Shown here piece after piece: positions 40,622 through 49,811 of a stretch of DNA of 64,000 nucleotides. Below the pieces are notes generated by a model. That model was given only the letters and a program-made list of their open reading frames with translations. It did no database searches and had not been told where the DNA came from. Numbering within the stretch: position 1 is the stretch's first letter; each line of letters opens with the position of its first letter. Source of the DNA: Candidatus Cryptobacteroides avicola. Its GTDB lineage: Bacteria > Bacteroidota > Bacteroidia > Bacteroidales > UBA932. A program made the position numbers and the translations under genes. Where the stretch lies: NCBI GenBank assembly GCA_017695115.1, contig JADILV010000021.1:62001-126000 (forward strand). The letters run 5' to 3'.

Positions 40622-41827
40622 TTAGATTATTCCCAGCAGATGGCTGCGCGACAGCATGCATGCACCGATAGGGCCTGCCTTCTTGCCGAGTTTCGAGAAC
40701 TTGATCACGGTATCCTTGCTGACGATATTCAGGGAATACTTGTTTATGGCACTCTTGATAGGGAGCATGAGGTACTCTTCCGCGATGGAGAACCGTCCTC
40801 CGATCACCACCAGTTCAGGGTTGAATACATTTATCAGCCCGGCAATGGCCCGGCCCAGCGTACTTCCGATCTCTTCCACGGATTCTATTGCCAGGACATC
40901 TTCTTCAGCCAGGGCTTCGAGTATGTCGTTCAGGGTGATTTCCCCGCCCCTTGCGTATTTCGCTGAAAGAAGCGATGCTTTTCCCTCTTTGATCTTTTCC
41001 ATGAAGATCCTGTGTACAGCCAGTCCGGATGCCCCGGTTTCCAGACAGCCAACCTTGCCGCACTGGCAGATAATGCCGTTGTCGAGGAAAGGGAAGTGCC
41101 CCATTTCGCCTGAATATCCGGATTTTCCGTAATACAGTTTGCCGTCGAGGATCATGCCCATGCCGAGCCCCCAGCTTACGTTCATGAAAAGCATGTTCTT
41201 TACGTTGTCTCCCATGCCGCAGAGGTATTCTCCGTATGTCATTGCCCTGGAGTCGTTCTCAATGAATACAGGTGCGCCCAGCTTTTCTTCAAGTATGTCG
41301 GCAGGCAGCATGTCCTCTCCCAGAAAATAGGAAAAGCAGTGGCCCGTTTCACGGTTGACCCTTCCGGTGAGGTTGAGCCCGTATGCCAATATGTCCTTGG
41401 TTTCTATCTTGAGCGAGTCTGTATATTTCTTGAGGAAGGCGCAGAGGTCGTACATTGACTGCTCCGTGCTTTCGAGACAGAAAGGCAGGTCATCCTTGTA
41501 GTCGATGATGCTTCCCTTGAAGTTGCTTACCGCAAGGCTTACATGTGTCTTGCTGACATCGACGCCGACAAAATAGCCGGCATCGGGATTCAGCCCGTAA
41601 ATGCTTGGCCGGCGCCCTCCGGAAGTTCCTATTTTGCCGAGCTCTTTCAGGTAGCCGTCCTCAATCAGCTCACCCACAAGTTTTGTTATTGTCGGTATGC
41701 TGGTGTTGGTTTCCTTGCTCAGTTCGGCAATGCTGTAATCCCCGTCGTTGACACAGAAACCGAGTATCTTTTGCTTTATGGCTGTGTTTTTCCCGTCCGA
41801 ATTGTTCAAGAACATGTTTTTCATCAT
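40622..41827 (-). CDS. ROK-family transcriptional regulator
   Basis: A 401-residue repressor-type ROK protein. The N-terminal winged helix is YSIAELSKETNTSIPTITKLVGELIEDGYLKELG, followed by a sugar-kinase-like domain with VGVDVSKTHVSLAVSN, VFIENDSRAMTYGEY and the ROK zinc motif GIICQCGKVGCLETGASG. The glycine-rich ELVVIGGRF is also present. Such proteins release DNA when they bind a sugar or sugar-phosphate. The ATG at 41827 is chosen because the ORF-track start overlaps the -7 box at 41849. It lies 65 bp downstream of the MFS transporter on the same strand and borders the large SusC/SusD locus, which it most likely controls. Confidence 0.9.
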   Translation of the reverse strand: MMKNMFLNNSDGKNTAIKQKILGFCVNDGDYSIAELSKETNTSIPTITKLVGELIEDGYLKELGKIGTSGGRRPSIYGLNPDAGYFVGVDVSKTHVSLAVSNFKGSIIDYKDDLPFCLESTEQSMYDLCAFLKKYTDSLKIETKDILAYGLNLTGRVNRETGHCFSYFLGEDMLPADILEEKLGAPVFIENDSRAMTYGEYLCGMGDNVKNMLFMNVSWGLGMGMILDGKLYYGKSGYSGEMGHFPFLDNGIICQCGKVGCLETGASGLAVHRIFMEKIKEGKASLLSAKYARGGEITLNDILEALAEEDVLAIESVEEIGSTLGRAIAGLINVFNPELVVIGGRFSIAEEYLMLPIKSAINKYSLNIVSKDTVIKFSKLGKKAGPIGACMLSRSHLLGII

Positions 41828-41848
41828 GCGTATATTTATTAACGGGAG

Positions 41849-41856
41849 CAAAGATA
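41849..41856 (-). promoter_or_regulatory. Putative -7 box for the ROK regulator
   Basis: Minus-strand TATCTTTG fits TAnnTTTG. The nearest CAAA on the plus strand for a -33 lies at 41868, only 11 bp away, so the -33 is not convincing. An AAAATTTTTTAAAA stretch (41879-41892) lies just upstream. Confidence 0.45.
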
Positions 41857-41892
41857 CTAAAAATATTCAAAAATAATTAAAATTTTTTAAAA

Positions 41893-43308
41893 TCATTTCC
41901 CGGAACCGGTCCAGTATTCCTCGATTTCTTCAAGGGTCTTCCCTGTGGTCTCGGGGACGGCTTTCCACATTATCAATATATAAGGTATGCACATCGCCGC
42001 GAACAGGAAGAATGTTCCGGAAGGCGTGAGGTTCTCAAGCAGCCACGGCGTCAGCTGCCCGATAAGGTATGTCCCGATCCAGAGGGCGAGGCCGGCGACT
42101 GACATCGCGCGTCCGCGTACACTGTTGGGGTACATTTCCGAAAGCAGGACGAATACCACTGCGCTGATGGAGATCGCGCAGCAGAATACATAGAACAGGA
42201 AGAACGCCAGAAGGAATCCGTTGCCGAGTCCCCATGCATTCGAGAAAGCGAAATAAAGCCCTATCATGACAAGGGACAGTATCATACCGGAAACTCCCCA
42301 GTAGACCAGTTGCTTGCGTCCGACCTTGTCGATAATGAATACTGCTATGACGGTCGTTAGCATGTTGACTGCGCCTACGAGTACCTGCGAGAACATGGAA
42401 TCGCCGCTCGACAGTCCAGCCTGCTCGAATATGCTCGGACCGTAGTACAGGACTGCATTTACGCCCATGAACTGTCCCAGGATGGCTATGGCCGAACCTA
42501 TGATGACCGCCTTCAGGATTCCGGGTTTCAGCAGGTCTTTCCATGCCCCTTTGGTTTCTCCTGCGATGGACCTGCGCGTTTCCTCGACCTGCTGTGCGGC
42601 GTAATCTCCGCTCAGATAGATTTTCATCAGCGTAGCCGTTGCCTGTGCTCCTCTGCCTTTGATTATCTGCCATCTCGGGCTTTCAGGTATGAAGAATATG
42701 ACGACAAGGTATATAAGGGCAGGCACTATCATGGAGCCGAGCATTCCTCTCCACATTTCGTCTTTTAGGAGGTGGTGCAGGGTCGCTGAACCGTAGGTAG
42801 TTGACTGGGCCGCATCCTGGATCCAGAAATTTACGAGGTAGGCTGCCAGGAAACCTATGGTAACGGCGAGCTGGTAGAGAGATACGAGAGTGCCCCTCTT
42901 GTCGGCAGTCGCCACTTCTGAAATGTAGATCGGGGCGACAATCGATACTATTCCGATTCCTATGCCGCCTGTGATTCTGAAACCTACCAGCTGGACGAAG
43001 CTGCTGCTGGCAGCGCATCCTATGGCGCAGAAACTGAACAGGGTAGCGGCGATGAGCATCGTCTTTTTCCTTCCTATGCCGTCGCTCATGGAGCCTGCTA
43101 CTATAACGCCGAATATCGAGCCTATGAGTGCGCAGCCTACATACCAGCCCTGCTGCATCGTGTCCAGGGCGAACTGGCTGGTAACGCTGCTTATGGTCCC
43201 TGAAATTACGGCGGTGTCATACCCGAACAGAATCCCGCCTATGGCGGCGACTACGGAAAGGAAGATGATATAGCCGGTGTTGGTGCCGGAAGTCTGGGTC
43301 TGTGTCAT
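41893..43308 (-). CDS. Sugar-porter MFS transporter
   Basis: A 471-residue 12-helix sugar:proton symporter-like protein importing monosaccharides or short sugars through the inner membrane. Start MTQTQTSGTNTGYIIFLSVVAAIGGILFGYDTAVISG carries the family's first-helix GYD motif. Other hallmarks: DGIGRKKTM in loop 2-3, PESPRW after helix 6 and PETTGKTLEEIEEYW at the C terminus. The ATG at 43308 is used; the longer ORF crosses the -7 box at 43342. It is divergent from susC and co-directional with the ROK gene, consistent with uptake of the sugar released by the locus. Confidence 0.93.
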   Translation of the reverse strand: MTQTQTSGTNTGYIIFLSVVAAIGGILFGYDTAVISGTISSVTSQFALDTMQQGWYVGCALIGSIFGVIVAGSMSDGIGRKKTMLIAATLFSFCAIGCAASSSFVQLVGFRITGGIGIGIVSIVAPIYISEVATADKRGTLVSLYQLAVTIGFLAAYLVNFWIQDAAQSTTYGSATLHHLLKDEMWRGMLGSMIVPALIYLVVIFFIPESPRWQIIKGRGAQATATLMKIYLSGDYAAQQVEETRRSIAGETKGAWKDLLKPGILKAVIIGSAIAILGQFMGVNAVLYYGPSIFEQAGLSSGDSMFSQVLVGAVNMLTTVIAVFIIDKVGRKQLVYWGVSGMILSLVMIGLYFAFSNAWGLGNGFLLAFFLFYVFCCAISISAVVFVLLSEMYPNSVRGRAMSVAGLALWIGTYLIGQLTPWLLENLTPSGTFFLFAAMCIPYILIMWKAVPETTGKTLEEIEEYWTGSGK

Positions 43309-43341
43309 AGCTGTTGTTCTGTTTTCTTTATTTTGTAGGTG

Positions 43342-43349
43342 CAAATGTA
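43342..43349 (-). promoter_or_regulatory. Putative -7 box for the MFS transporter
   Basis: Minus-strand TACATTTG fits TAnnTTTG, 33 nt before the ATG. An ATATTTAAATAT palindrome lies at 43361-43372, in the position of a -33 or operator. Confidence 0.5.
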
Positions 43350-43443
43350 ATAATAATTCTATATTTAAATATAAAAAGACAGATTTACTTGACGAAACTT
43401 TTAAAAAATTTTCATAAAATATCGTACGTATTTGTAAAATTTA

Positions 43444-43452
43444 TATATTTGC
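43444..43452 (+). promoter_or_regulatory. Putative -7 box for the large SusC/SusD locus
   Basis: TATATTTGC fits TAnnTTTGC and places transcription start near 43459. The -33 position is not a clear TTTG. Instead a near-palindrome AATATCGTACGTATT (43418-43432) with a CGTACG centre occupies that region, which would suit a repressor site. Confidence 0.55.
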
Positions 43453-43459
43453 GGAGGAT

Positions 43460-43525
43460 ATGAACAAAGAACATATCGGTAAATGTTTTAAAGCACTAAT
43501 TACTAATAAACTAAAGTTCCAATGA
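43460..43525 (+). CDS. Possible 21-residue leader peptide overlapping the susC start
   Basis: ATG at 43460 opens a frame encoding MNKEHIGKCFKALITNKLKF and one more residue, closing with TGA at 43523-43525. The TGA overlaps the susC ATG (ATGA). A GGAGG lies 2 bases before the ATG, and the predicted transcription start is at about the same place, so the peptide would be leaderless or nearly so. It could couple translation to susC. Too short for the ORF track; evidence is positional only, and no family is recognised. Confidence 0.35.
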   Translation: MNKEHIGKCFKALITNKLKFQ

Positions 43526-46500
43526 GAAAAACTTGCTTGATTTTAGCGTGTGTTTTCTCTTTCGGTCTGCTTGGGGGGGGGTATGATATACGCTTGAATG
43601 CCACCGAACTGCAGGCGACACAGGAAGAGAGAGTCATCACGGGTGTCGTGACTGACACCGGCGGGGAGCCTGTTATCGGCGCATCAATTCTCCAGACTGG
43701 GACACTTAATGGTGTCATCACAGATTTAGACGGAGCCTTTACCATTACGGTACCGGACGGTGTTTCGCTTACGGTATCATGTATAGGGTATGAGGACTAT
43801 TCTTTTGTTCTTGACAGAAGAGACAGGTATGAAATCATTCTGAACACATCATCAGAATTTCTGGATGAGGTCGTAGTCGTAGGTATGGATAACCGCCAGA
43901 CGAGACGGTCCATCACCGGTGCGATTTCCACCATCGATACAAAGGATCTGGTGCAGAGCCCTGTGGCCAACATTTCCAATGCTCTTGCCGGCAAGCTTCC
44001 TGGTCTGATGACGGTCCAGTCTTCTGGAGAACCTGGAGCGGATGCTTCTACCTTGTATATCAGAGGTGTAGGAACATACGGTACAACAGCTCCGCTGGTG
44101 GTGATCGACGGACTTCCTCGAGACAAGGCGGACTTCGATATGCTCGATGCCAACGAGATCGAGTCCATCACCATCCTGAAAGACGCCTCTTCATCTTCTC
44201 TGTACGGTATACAGGGAGCGAACGGTGTCGTCGTGGTGACTACCAGACGAGGTGGCGGAAACACCAAGCCAAAAATCTCCTTCACCATACAGCAGGCTCT
44301 TCAGCAGCCGATGAGGCTTCCTGAAACATTGAGTTCATATGAACAGGCTATATATAACAGGACGGTGGATTTCAATGACGGACAGCCAATGAGATATACT
44401 GATGAAGTGCTTGAAATCATAAAGACGAATGCTGATCCGTATCTTTATCCGAATACGAACTGGTTCGATGTAGTGCTGAAGGACCATTCATGGCAGCAGC
44501 AGTACAATGTGAATATCTCTGGAAGTGCCGGCAAGGATAATAGAGTGACATATTTTGTTTCAGGTAGTTATATCAATCAAGGTACTCTCCTGAACCATGA
44601 AGATGTCTTCCAGTCCAATTTTGGAGTCCGTTCGAAATATGACAGGTACAATTTCCGCTCAAATATTGATATCAAGGCCACCAAGATGCTGGACATCAGG
44701 TTTGACCTTGCTGGAAGGTTCGAGACAAGGATAGGTCCGAGTACAAGTTTCTCTAATGTATTCAATATAATTACAACTAGATCACCGAGTTCTCAGGCTA
44801 TTTTCAATCCTGACGGTACATTGGCTGCAGGAAGTAACCTTGAGATACCTTATCAGAACAACCCTTACGGAGTCATTACAGAGAGCGGTTACTACAAGAA
44901 TATCACCAATGTAATGTACGGAACCATCTCGGCCCGTCATGCTCTCGACTTCATAACCAAGGGTCTCAGTATACAGGCGTTTTTCAGTTTTGAAAGCAAC
45001 AGCCAGCTCAACCGTTCATGGAGCCGTGAATTCGAACAGTACTGGTATCGTGGACTTGACCAGAACAACCAGCCTGTATATCAGGACTATACGACCGATG
45101 GGCAGTTGACATCAAGTACATGGCGATCAGTAGACCAGTATACATACTATGATGTCCGTCTCAACTATGACAGGGCATTCGGAGACCACAAGGTGACAGC
45201 ACAGCTTCTCGGAAACCGTACCCTCAGGAATCTTACAGCGTCCGAGTACATGTATGCATACCAGGGTCTCAGTGCGAGGGCTACCTATAATTATGCCGAC
45301 AAGTATTTCCTCGAGTTCAATCTCGGTTACAACGGTTCAGAGAACTTTCCTCCGGGTCGCCGTTATGGACTGTTCCCTTCTTTTTCTGCCGGCTGGGTGC
45401 TCAGCGAGGAGCCGTGGCTTAATATGCCTGATGCTGTCAAGATCTTAAAACTGAGAGGTTCATACGGAGTAGTCGGAAATGACCAGATAGGCGGAGAACG
45501 TTTCCTTTATCTGTCAGATTTCGGTCCTGGCGGTGGATGGTCAGGTATATTTACCGGAGGATATTATTTCGGAACCACTAATGGTGGTACAGTGACCAAC
45601 GGAGGATATAATGAGACAAGAGTCGGCAATATGTACGTGACATGGGAAAAAGCCAAAAAGACCAATGTCGGTTTTGACCTTTCTCTGTTCAGGAACAACG
45701 CCGTCAACTTTACTCTGGACTATTTCTATGAGATGCGTGACAACATCCTTACCGAGGCGGGCCGTGTGCCTGACTATGTGGGAATCGAAAATGTCGCTCC
45801 CCGCAACTCCGGAAAAGTCCGCAACCAGGGTCTCGAGGGAGAGTTGAACCTGAACTTCCAGTTCGGCAATGACTTCTCGATGTTCGCGAACATCCAGGCT
45901 ACCTGGGCGAAAAACAAGGTCCTTGAAAATGACCAGCCTACTCCTGCTTTTGAATATCAGGATCTGAGGGGATATGAAATTGGGTATGACCTTGGTTATC
46001 ATGCCATCGGCTTATTTGAAAGTTATGAAGAAATCGAAAACAGTCCTACTCAGAATTTCGGTCCTGTCATTCCTGGCGATATAAAATATCAGGATGTGAA
46101 TGAAGATGGCGAGATCGACCCGTCTGACCGTATACCTATCAAGTGCTATTCTGTACCGACACTCACAGGTGGCTTCTCTATAGGATTCAATTATAAAGGT
46201 TTTGACTTCAGCGTGATGTTCAGTGGTGCGATCGGAGGTACTGCAAGACTGTTCCCATATCAGAGCAGTATTGTCAACCTCAAACGTTGGACTCCTGAAA
46301 ATCATAATGCAATCCTTCCTGTAGCGCATACTACTGCAAACAATACGGTATTGTCTGATCAGAACCTTATGAAGACTGATTATCTGAAGCTCAGAAATGT
46401 AGAGATCGGGTATACTTTCCCTACGAGGTGGTTGTCAAAGATCCGTATTTCAAGTGCACGACTGTATCTGAATGCACAGAATGTGGCGGTTTGGGATAAG

Positions 46501-46599
46501 ATGTGGCTTAAAGACCGCGACCCGGAATCTGCTGGATCTGGAACTTTGCCTTATCCGCTTCAGAGGATTTTCAATATCGGACTTCGCTTTGACATATAA
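43522..46599 (+). CDS. SusC/RagA-family TonB-linked outer-membrane protein with a poly-G tract
   Basis: A 1025-residue SusC-type transporter of the large locus. Signal-peptide region MRKTCLILACVFSFGLLGGG, where the three glycines are encoded by nine consecutive G. Then the carboxypeptidase-like domain (VITGVVTDTGGEPVIGASIL, residues ~38-110), the junction FLDEVVVVGMDNRQTRRS, the plug (NALAGKLPGLMTVQSSGEPGADASTLYIRG, IESITILKDASSSSLYGIQGANG) and the barrel ending LQRIFNIGLRFDI. It works with the SusD protein that starts 18 bp downstream. Promoter -7 box at 43444. A one-base slip in the G run would stop translation within a few codons. Confidence 0.95.
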   Translation: MRKTCLILACVFSFGLLGGGYDIRLNATELQATQEERVITGVVTDTGGEPVIGASILQTGTLNGVITDLDGAFTITVPDGVSLTVSCIGYEDYSFVLDRRDRYEIILNTSSEFLDEVVVVGMDNRQTRRSITGAISTIDTKDLVQSPVANISNALAGKLPGLMTVQSSGEPGADASTLYIRGVGTYGTTAPLVVIDGLPRDKADFDMLDANEIESITILKDASSSSLYGIQGANGVVVVTTRRGGGNTKPKISFTIQQALQQPMRLPETLSSYEQAIYNRTVDFNDGQPMRYTDEVLEIIKTNADPYLYPNTNWFDVVLKDHSWQQQYNVNISGSAGKDNRVTYFVSGSYINQGTLLNHEDVFQSNFGVRSKYDRYNFRSNIDIKATKMLDIRFDLAGRFETRIGPSTSFSNVFNIITTRSPSSQAIFNPDGTLAAGSNLEIPYQNNPYGVITESGYYKNITNVMYGTISARHALDFITKGLSIQAFFSFESNSQLNRSWSREFEQYWYRGLDQNNQPVYQDYTTDGQLTSSTWRSVDQYTYYDVRLNYDRAFGDHKVTAQLLGNRTLRNLTASEYMYAYQGLSARATYNYADKYFLEFNLGYNGSENFPPGRRYGLFPSFSAGWVLSEEPWLNMPDAVKILKLRGSYGVVGNDQIGGERFLYLSDFGPGGGWSGIFTGGYYFGTTNGGTVTNGGYNETRVGNMYVTWEKAKKTNVGFDLSLFRNNAVNFTLDYFYEMRDNILTEAGRVPDYVGIENVAPRNSGKVRNQGLEGELNLNFQFGNDFSMFANIQATWAKNKVLENDQPTPAFEYQDLRGYEIGYDLGYHAIGLFESYEEIENSPTQNFGPVIPGDIKYQDVNEDGEIDPSDRIPIKCYSVPTLTGGFSIGFNYKGFDFSVMFSGAIGGTARLFPYQSSIVNLKRWTPENHNAILPVAHTTANNTVLSDQNLMKTDYLKLRNVEIGYTFPTRWLSKIRISSARLYLNAQNVAVWDKMWLKDRDPESAGSGTLPYPLQRIFNIGLRFDI
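43573..43581 (+). repeat. Poly-G tract (9 G) in the susC signal-peptide region
   Basis: Nine G in frame encode GGG. With 8 G the frame reads GGG GGG GGT ATG ATA TAC GCT TGA; with 10 G it reads GGG GGG GGG GTA TGA. Both give an early stop. Homopolymer of this length in a coding region is a classic slippage site. Confidence 0.85.
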
Positions 46600-46617
46600 T
46601 TAAAAGTAAAGGATAAA

Positions 46618-48309
46618 ATGAAAAGGATATATATACTGGCAACAATTCTGCCTGCCGTGGTGTCGGTGGTCTCGTGTTCAGACTTCCTTGAGAGGGCACC
46701 GGGAGACAACATGACTGAGCAGGAACTCTTCTCTAAAATAGAGACTGCAGAAGCATATCTTGATAATGTTTACACGTATTTGCCAGATTTCCAGTATAAT
46801 ACTGAAGATCTGAGTGGCAGGTATAAACTTGGGGATGCTACTGATGAAGGAGGATTTCAGCAGGCTTCCGGGTATACACAGTGCCCGTTCGACATTAACC
46901 TTGGCAGCTGGAACTCGGAAACAATGCCTATGCAGCGAAACTGGTCTGATTACTATGGGTGTATAAGGCGCTGCAACATGCTGATAAAGAACTATGACCT
47001 CATTCCTGAAGAAATGACAACAGGAGCTGCGACCAACAGGAAGGAGCGTATCCTAGGTGAAGCGTACGGATTACGAGGATATTATTATTTTCTTCTGTTC
47101 AAGCAGTGGGGAGGTGTTCCTATCATTACATCTGTTCTCGACCCTGGAGACGAGTCCCAGCTCAATGGCATCAAAAGAGCCTCGGCAGAAGAAACTCTTC
47201 AGCGAGTTCTTGATGATATGGATGAGGCGATCAAGCATCTTCCTGCAAAGCATAATGACGCCAATTTCGGACGGTTCACTTCTCTGATAGCGACTGTCGT
47301 AAAGTCTCAGGTGAAACTCTATTGGGCAAGCAAGTACTGGAACAGGGATAATGATAAAGCCCGCTGGTCGGAAGCTGTTGATGCTTGTCGTGAAGCATAT
47401 AATATGGCACTTCAGAACGGACATGTCCTGGCCCGTACCTACAGATCTCTTTTTAATGAGACAGGTCTTCAGAGTGAGGTTATATGGACAAAGAATTCAC
47501 CATACTATTATGAATGTTACTGGTGGGACTTTTATGCTATGCCTCTCGGCTATGGCGCATTCAATGTGGACGGTCCACTTCAGGAGTTGGTGGATGATTT
47601 TGAAATGAAAGAATCGGGAGAAATACCTGTCCTTGGATATACTGCTGACAATCAGCCTATTCTTAATGAAAAGGCCTATGATTATGATCCGGCACATCCA
47701 TGGGAAGGTAGAGAGGACAGGTTCTATTCATGCATCCTTTACCATGGAGCCATTTTACAGGACAGACCTATCGATATTTCTGCCAGTGGCAAGGATAATA
47801 TCAATATAGGTTCGATCATACGTACCAATTATTTTACCAATAAATATCTGGATCCGGATCATAATCTGGTTACAAACCAGACCTGGACATACAGGAGGTT
47901 TGCAAGTATACGTACAGCTGAACTGTATCTTAACTATGCAGAAGCGCTGAATGAACTTGACGGTCCTACACAGGCAGTTTATCAGCTTGTAAATGATATA
48001 AGGCGTAGAGCCGATCAGCCAGATCTTCCAGAAGGACTGTCACAGGAACAGATGCGTGAGAAGATTTATCATGAAAGGAGAATAGAACTCTGCTTCGAGA
48101 ATCACCGTTTCTGGGATGTTCGCAGATGGATGATTGCTGAGGATGTTGACAATGGTCCGGTACATAGAGTTATGGTAGGTGACGATGGCACTATTACCTA
48201 TCCTATATTCCAGAACAGGGTGTTCGATCCGAGCAAGCATTATCTGTTCCCTATACCTCAGCGTGAAATAGACAAGAACAACGCTCTGGAACAGAATCCT
48301 GGATGGTGA
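46618..48309 (+). CDS. SusD/RagB-like nutrient-binding lipoprotein
   Basis: A 563-residue surface lipoprotein (RIYILATILPAVVSVVSC, lipobox Cys 20, then SDFLERAPGDNMTEQELFS). The SusD fold is shown by the N-terminal helix pattern (IETAEAYLDNVYTYLPDFQ), the TPR-like GEAYGLRGYYYFLLFKQWGGVP and the C-terminal ERRIELCFENHRFWDVRRWMIA. It forms the lid and ligand binder for the SusC 18 bp upstream. Base composition is visibly more AT-rich than in the flanking ABC/kinase operon, as are the two genes that follow. Normal length for the family. Confidence 0.95.
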   Translation: MKRIYILATILPAVVSVVSCSDFLERAPGDNMTEQELFSKIETAEAYLDNVYTYLPDFQYNTEDLSGRYKLGDATDEGGFQQASGYTQCPFDINLGSWNSETMPMQRNWSDYYGCIRRCNMLIKNYDLIPEEMTTGAATNRKERILGEAYGLRGYYYFLLFKQWGGVPIITSVLDPGDESQLNGIKRASAEETLQRVLDDMDEAIKHLPAKHNDANFGRFTSLIATVVKSQVKLYWASKYWNRDNDKARWSEAVDACREAYNMALQNGHVLARTYRSLFNETGLQSEVIWTKNSPYYYECYWWDFYAMPLGYGAFNVDGPLQELVDDFEMKESGEIPVLGYTADNQPILNEKAYDYDPAHPWEGREDRFYSCILYHGAILQDRPIDISASGKDNINIGSIIRTNYFTNKYLDPDHNLVTNQTWTYRRFASIRTAELYLNYAEALNELDGPTQAVYQLVNDIRRRADQPDLPEGLSQEQMREKIYHERRIELCFENHRFWDVRRWMIAEDVDNGPVHRVMVGDDGTITYPIFQNRVFDPSKHYLFPIPQREIDKNNALEQNPGW

Positions 48310-48356
48310 TTGTGGAATTATGAACCGTATTAATAACACTTTAAATTTAAATCATT

Positions 48357-49811
48357 ATGAAAAAATCATTTTTTATGCTGGGGATTTCAGCTCTTGTTGC
48401 CGGGACTATGTTCACGGCATGCAAAGAGAATCCTTCGGGACCTGAAACAGTGATTCCCACAGTAAGTATTTCTGCTGATGCGAGTTTTGCTTCTGACAAC
48501 ACCGCTACTCTCACATTGTCTCTTTCTGAGGCTACCACTGAGGATGTCTCAGTTACTCTTGCAGATGCTGATGTTCAGTCCGGAAGTAAAAAGGTATCTG
48601 CTATATATTCAAAGAATGTAACCATTGCTGCTGGAGAAACATCTGCTACAGTCGATGTACAAGCAGATATACTTGGCTTGGAAGAAGGTACTTATCAGGC
48701 TGCTATCCAGATAGCTTCTGCAGAAGGTGCTGAAGTGGCAGAGAATCCTGTTGTGTATATTGCTCTTAACTATGTACAGCAGGCTAGTGTGGATTTATAT
48801 GCAGATAACACTACATTCAGACCAGACGGAACGGCAGCTCTTAGGCTTGTTCTTTCTGAAGCATCTTCTATGGATGTAACTGTGACTCTGGAAGAAGGCG
48901 AAGGTACTACTGCTGATGTGTCATACGAAAAGACTGTGACTATTCCGGCCGGAGAAACAGAAAAAGAAGTTATACTGACAGTCGAGATTCCAGAAAATCT
49001 CGAGCCTGGAACATATCCAGCTGTGATTCAGATCGCGTCTGTGGAAAACGCACTGGCAGGTAATGCAAAAAGTGCGACTATCAATCTTGTATATCCTTTT
49101 ACTGCAAATATTACTGTTGACGGTGTATTTGACGACTGGGATACCGCTCCTGCCTCTGTATGGACTTTGCCGGAAGGTGATGTCAAGTATGGGATGATTA
49201 AAACTTTGAAGCTGGCTGCAAACGGTTCACGTGTGTTCGTCTATTTCGAATTTGACGATCCGTCTAATTATAATTCAAAGACTCCGTATGAAGATAATTC
49301 ACTCCCATTTAATATGTACATAGACACAGATGGAGACCCTACTACAGGAGCTATTGTAACTGCTGTCGATAACGATACATATTATCCTCCTTATGATGCA
49401 GATCATATGGGACTGGAATATTATCTCGAGATCACTCTGCATGATGTCGGAACAAATACTATATCTGATTTCTGGACATATGGTGGTCTGTATAGATATG
49501 ATGGAGATGATGGAGATGCTGTTTTCTCAAAACTTACTCAACTGAAAGCTGGAAGCGACTATGACGGAAGCTCTATTTACGGTTCCGGAGTATATGAGAA
49601 CGGGACGGGACGTGTGGAAGTGCAACTTTCAAGGCAGTTCTTTGAAATGACAGGAAGTAAAGCTAGATTTGCTGTGAAAGTTATGGACCAGTATAACAAT
49701 TGGAAGGCTCTTGGTCTTCTTCCTCAGGGAAATTCAGTTGAAGTTGACGGAGTTACCCAGCACGGACAAGTTGATATGGCTGAAATAACATTACCGGACT
49801 ATGAAGGTTAA
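48357..49811 (+). CDS. Surface glycan-binding lipoprotein with two beta-sandwich repeats and a CBM9/DOMON-like domain
   Basis: A 484-residue lipoprotein (MKKSFFMLGISALVAGTMFTAC, lipobox Cys 22). Two similar ~110-residue repeats follow: SLSEATTEDVSVTL...TIAAGETSATVDV...GTYQAAIQIASAEGA and VLSEASSMDVTVTL...TIPAGETEKEVIL...GTYPAVIQIASVENA, of the BT_3987/DUF1735 or Calx-beta-like type. The C-terminal half (ANITVDGVFDDWDTAPASVW...) looks like a CBM9/DOMON-type binding domain. It sits at the canonical position of a surface glycan-binding protein after SusD (47 bp). Its stop overlaps the next start by 11 bases. No enzymatic motif. Confidence 0.8.
   Translation: MKKSFFMLGISALVAGTMFTACKENPSGPETVIPTVSISADASFASDNTATLTLSLSEATTEDVSVTLADADVQSGSKKVSAIYSKNVTIAAGETSATVDVQADILGLEEGTYQAAIQIASAEGAEVAENPVVYIALNYVQQASVDLYADNTTFRPDGTAALRLVLSEASSMDVTVTLEEGEGTTADVSYEKTVTIPAGETEKEVILTVEIPENLEPGTYPAVIQIASVENALAGNAKSATINLVYPFTANITVDGVFDDWDTAPASVWTLPEGDVKYGMIKTLKLAANGSRVFVYFEFDDPSNYNSKTPYEDNSLPFNMYIDTDGDPTTGAIVTAVDNDTYYPPYDADHMGLEYYLEITLHDVGTNTISDFWTYGGLYRYDGDDGDAVFSKLTQLKAGSDYDGSSIYGSGVYENGTGRVEVQLSRQFFEMTGSKARFAVKVMDQYNNWKALGLLPQGNSVEVDGVTQHGQVDMAEITLPDYEG

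Noticed and set aside
43573-43581. Sequencing error explaining the G run
   Set aside because: The run is in frame, gives a full-length receptor and has an independent equivalent at 63731; a simple error would be expected to break the frame. An unnoticed length error of 3 remains possible.
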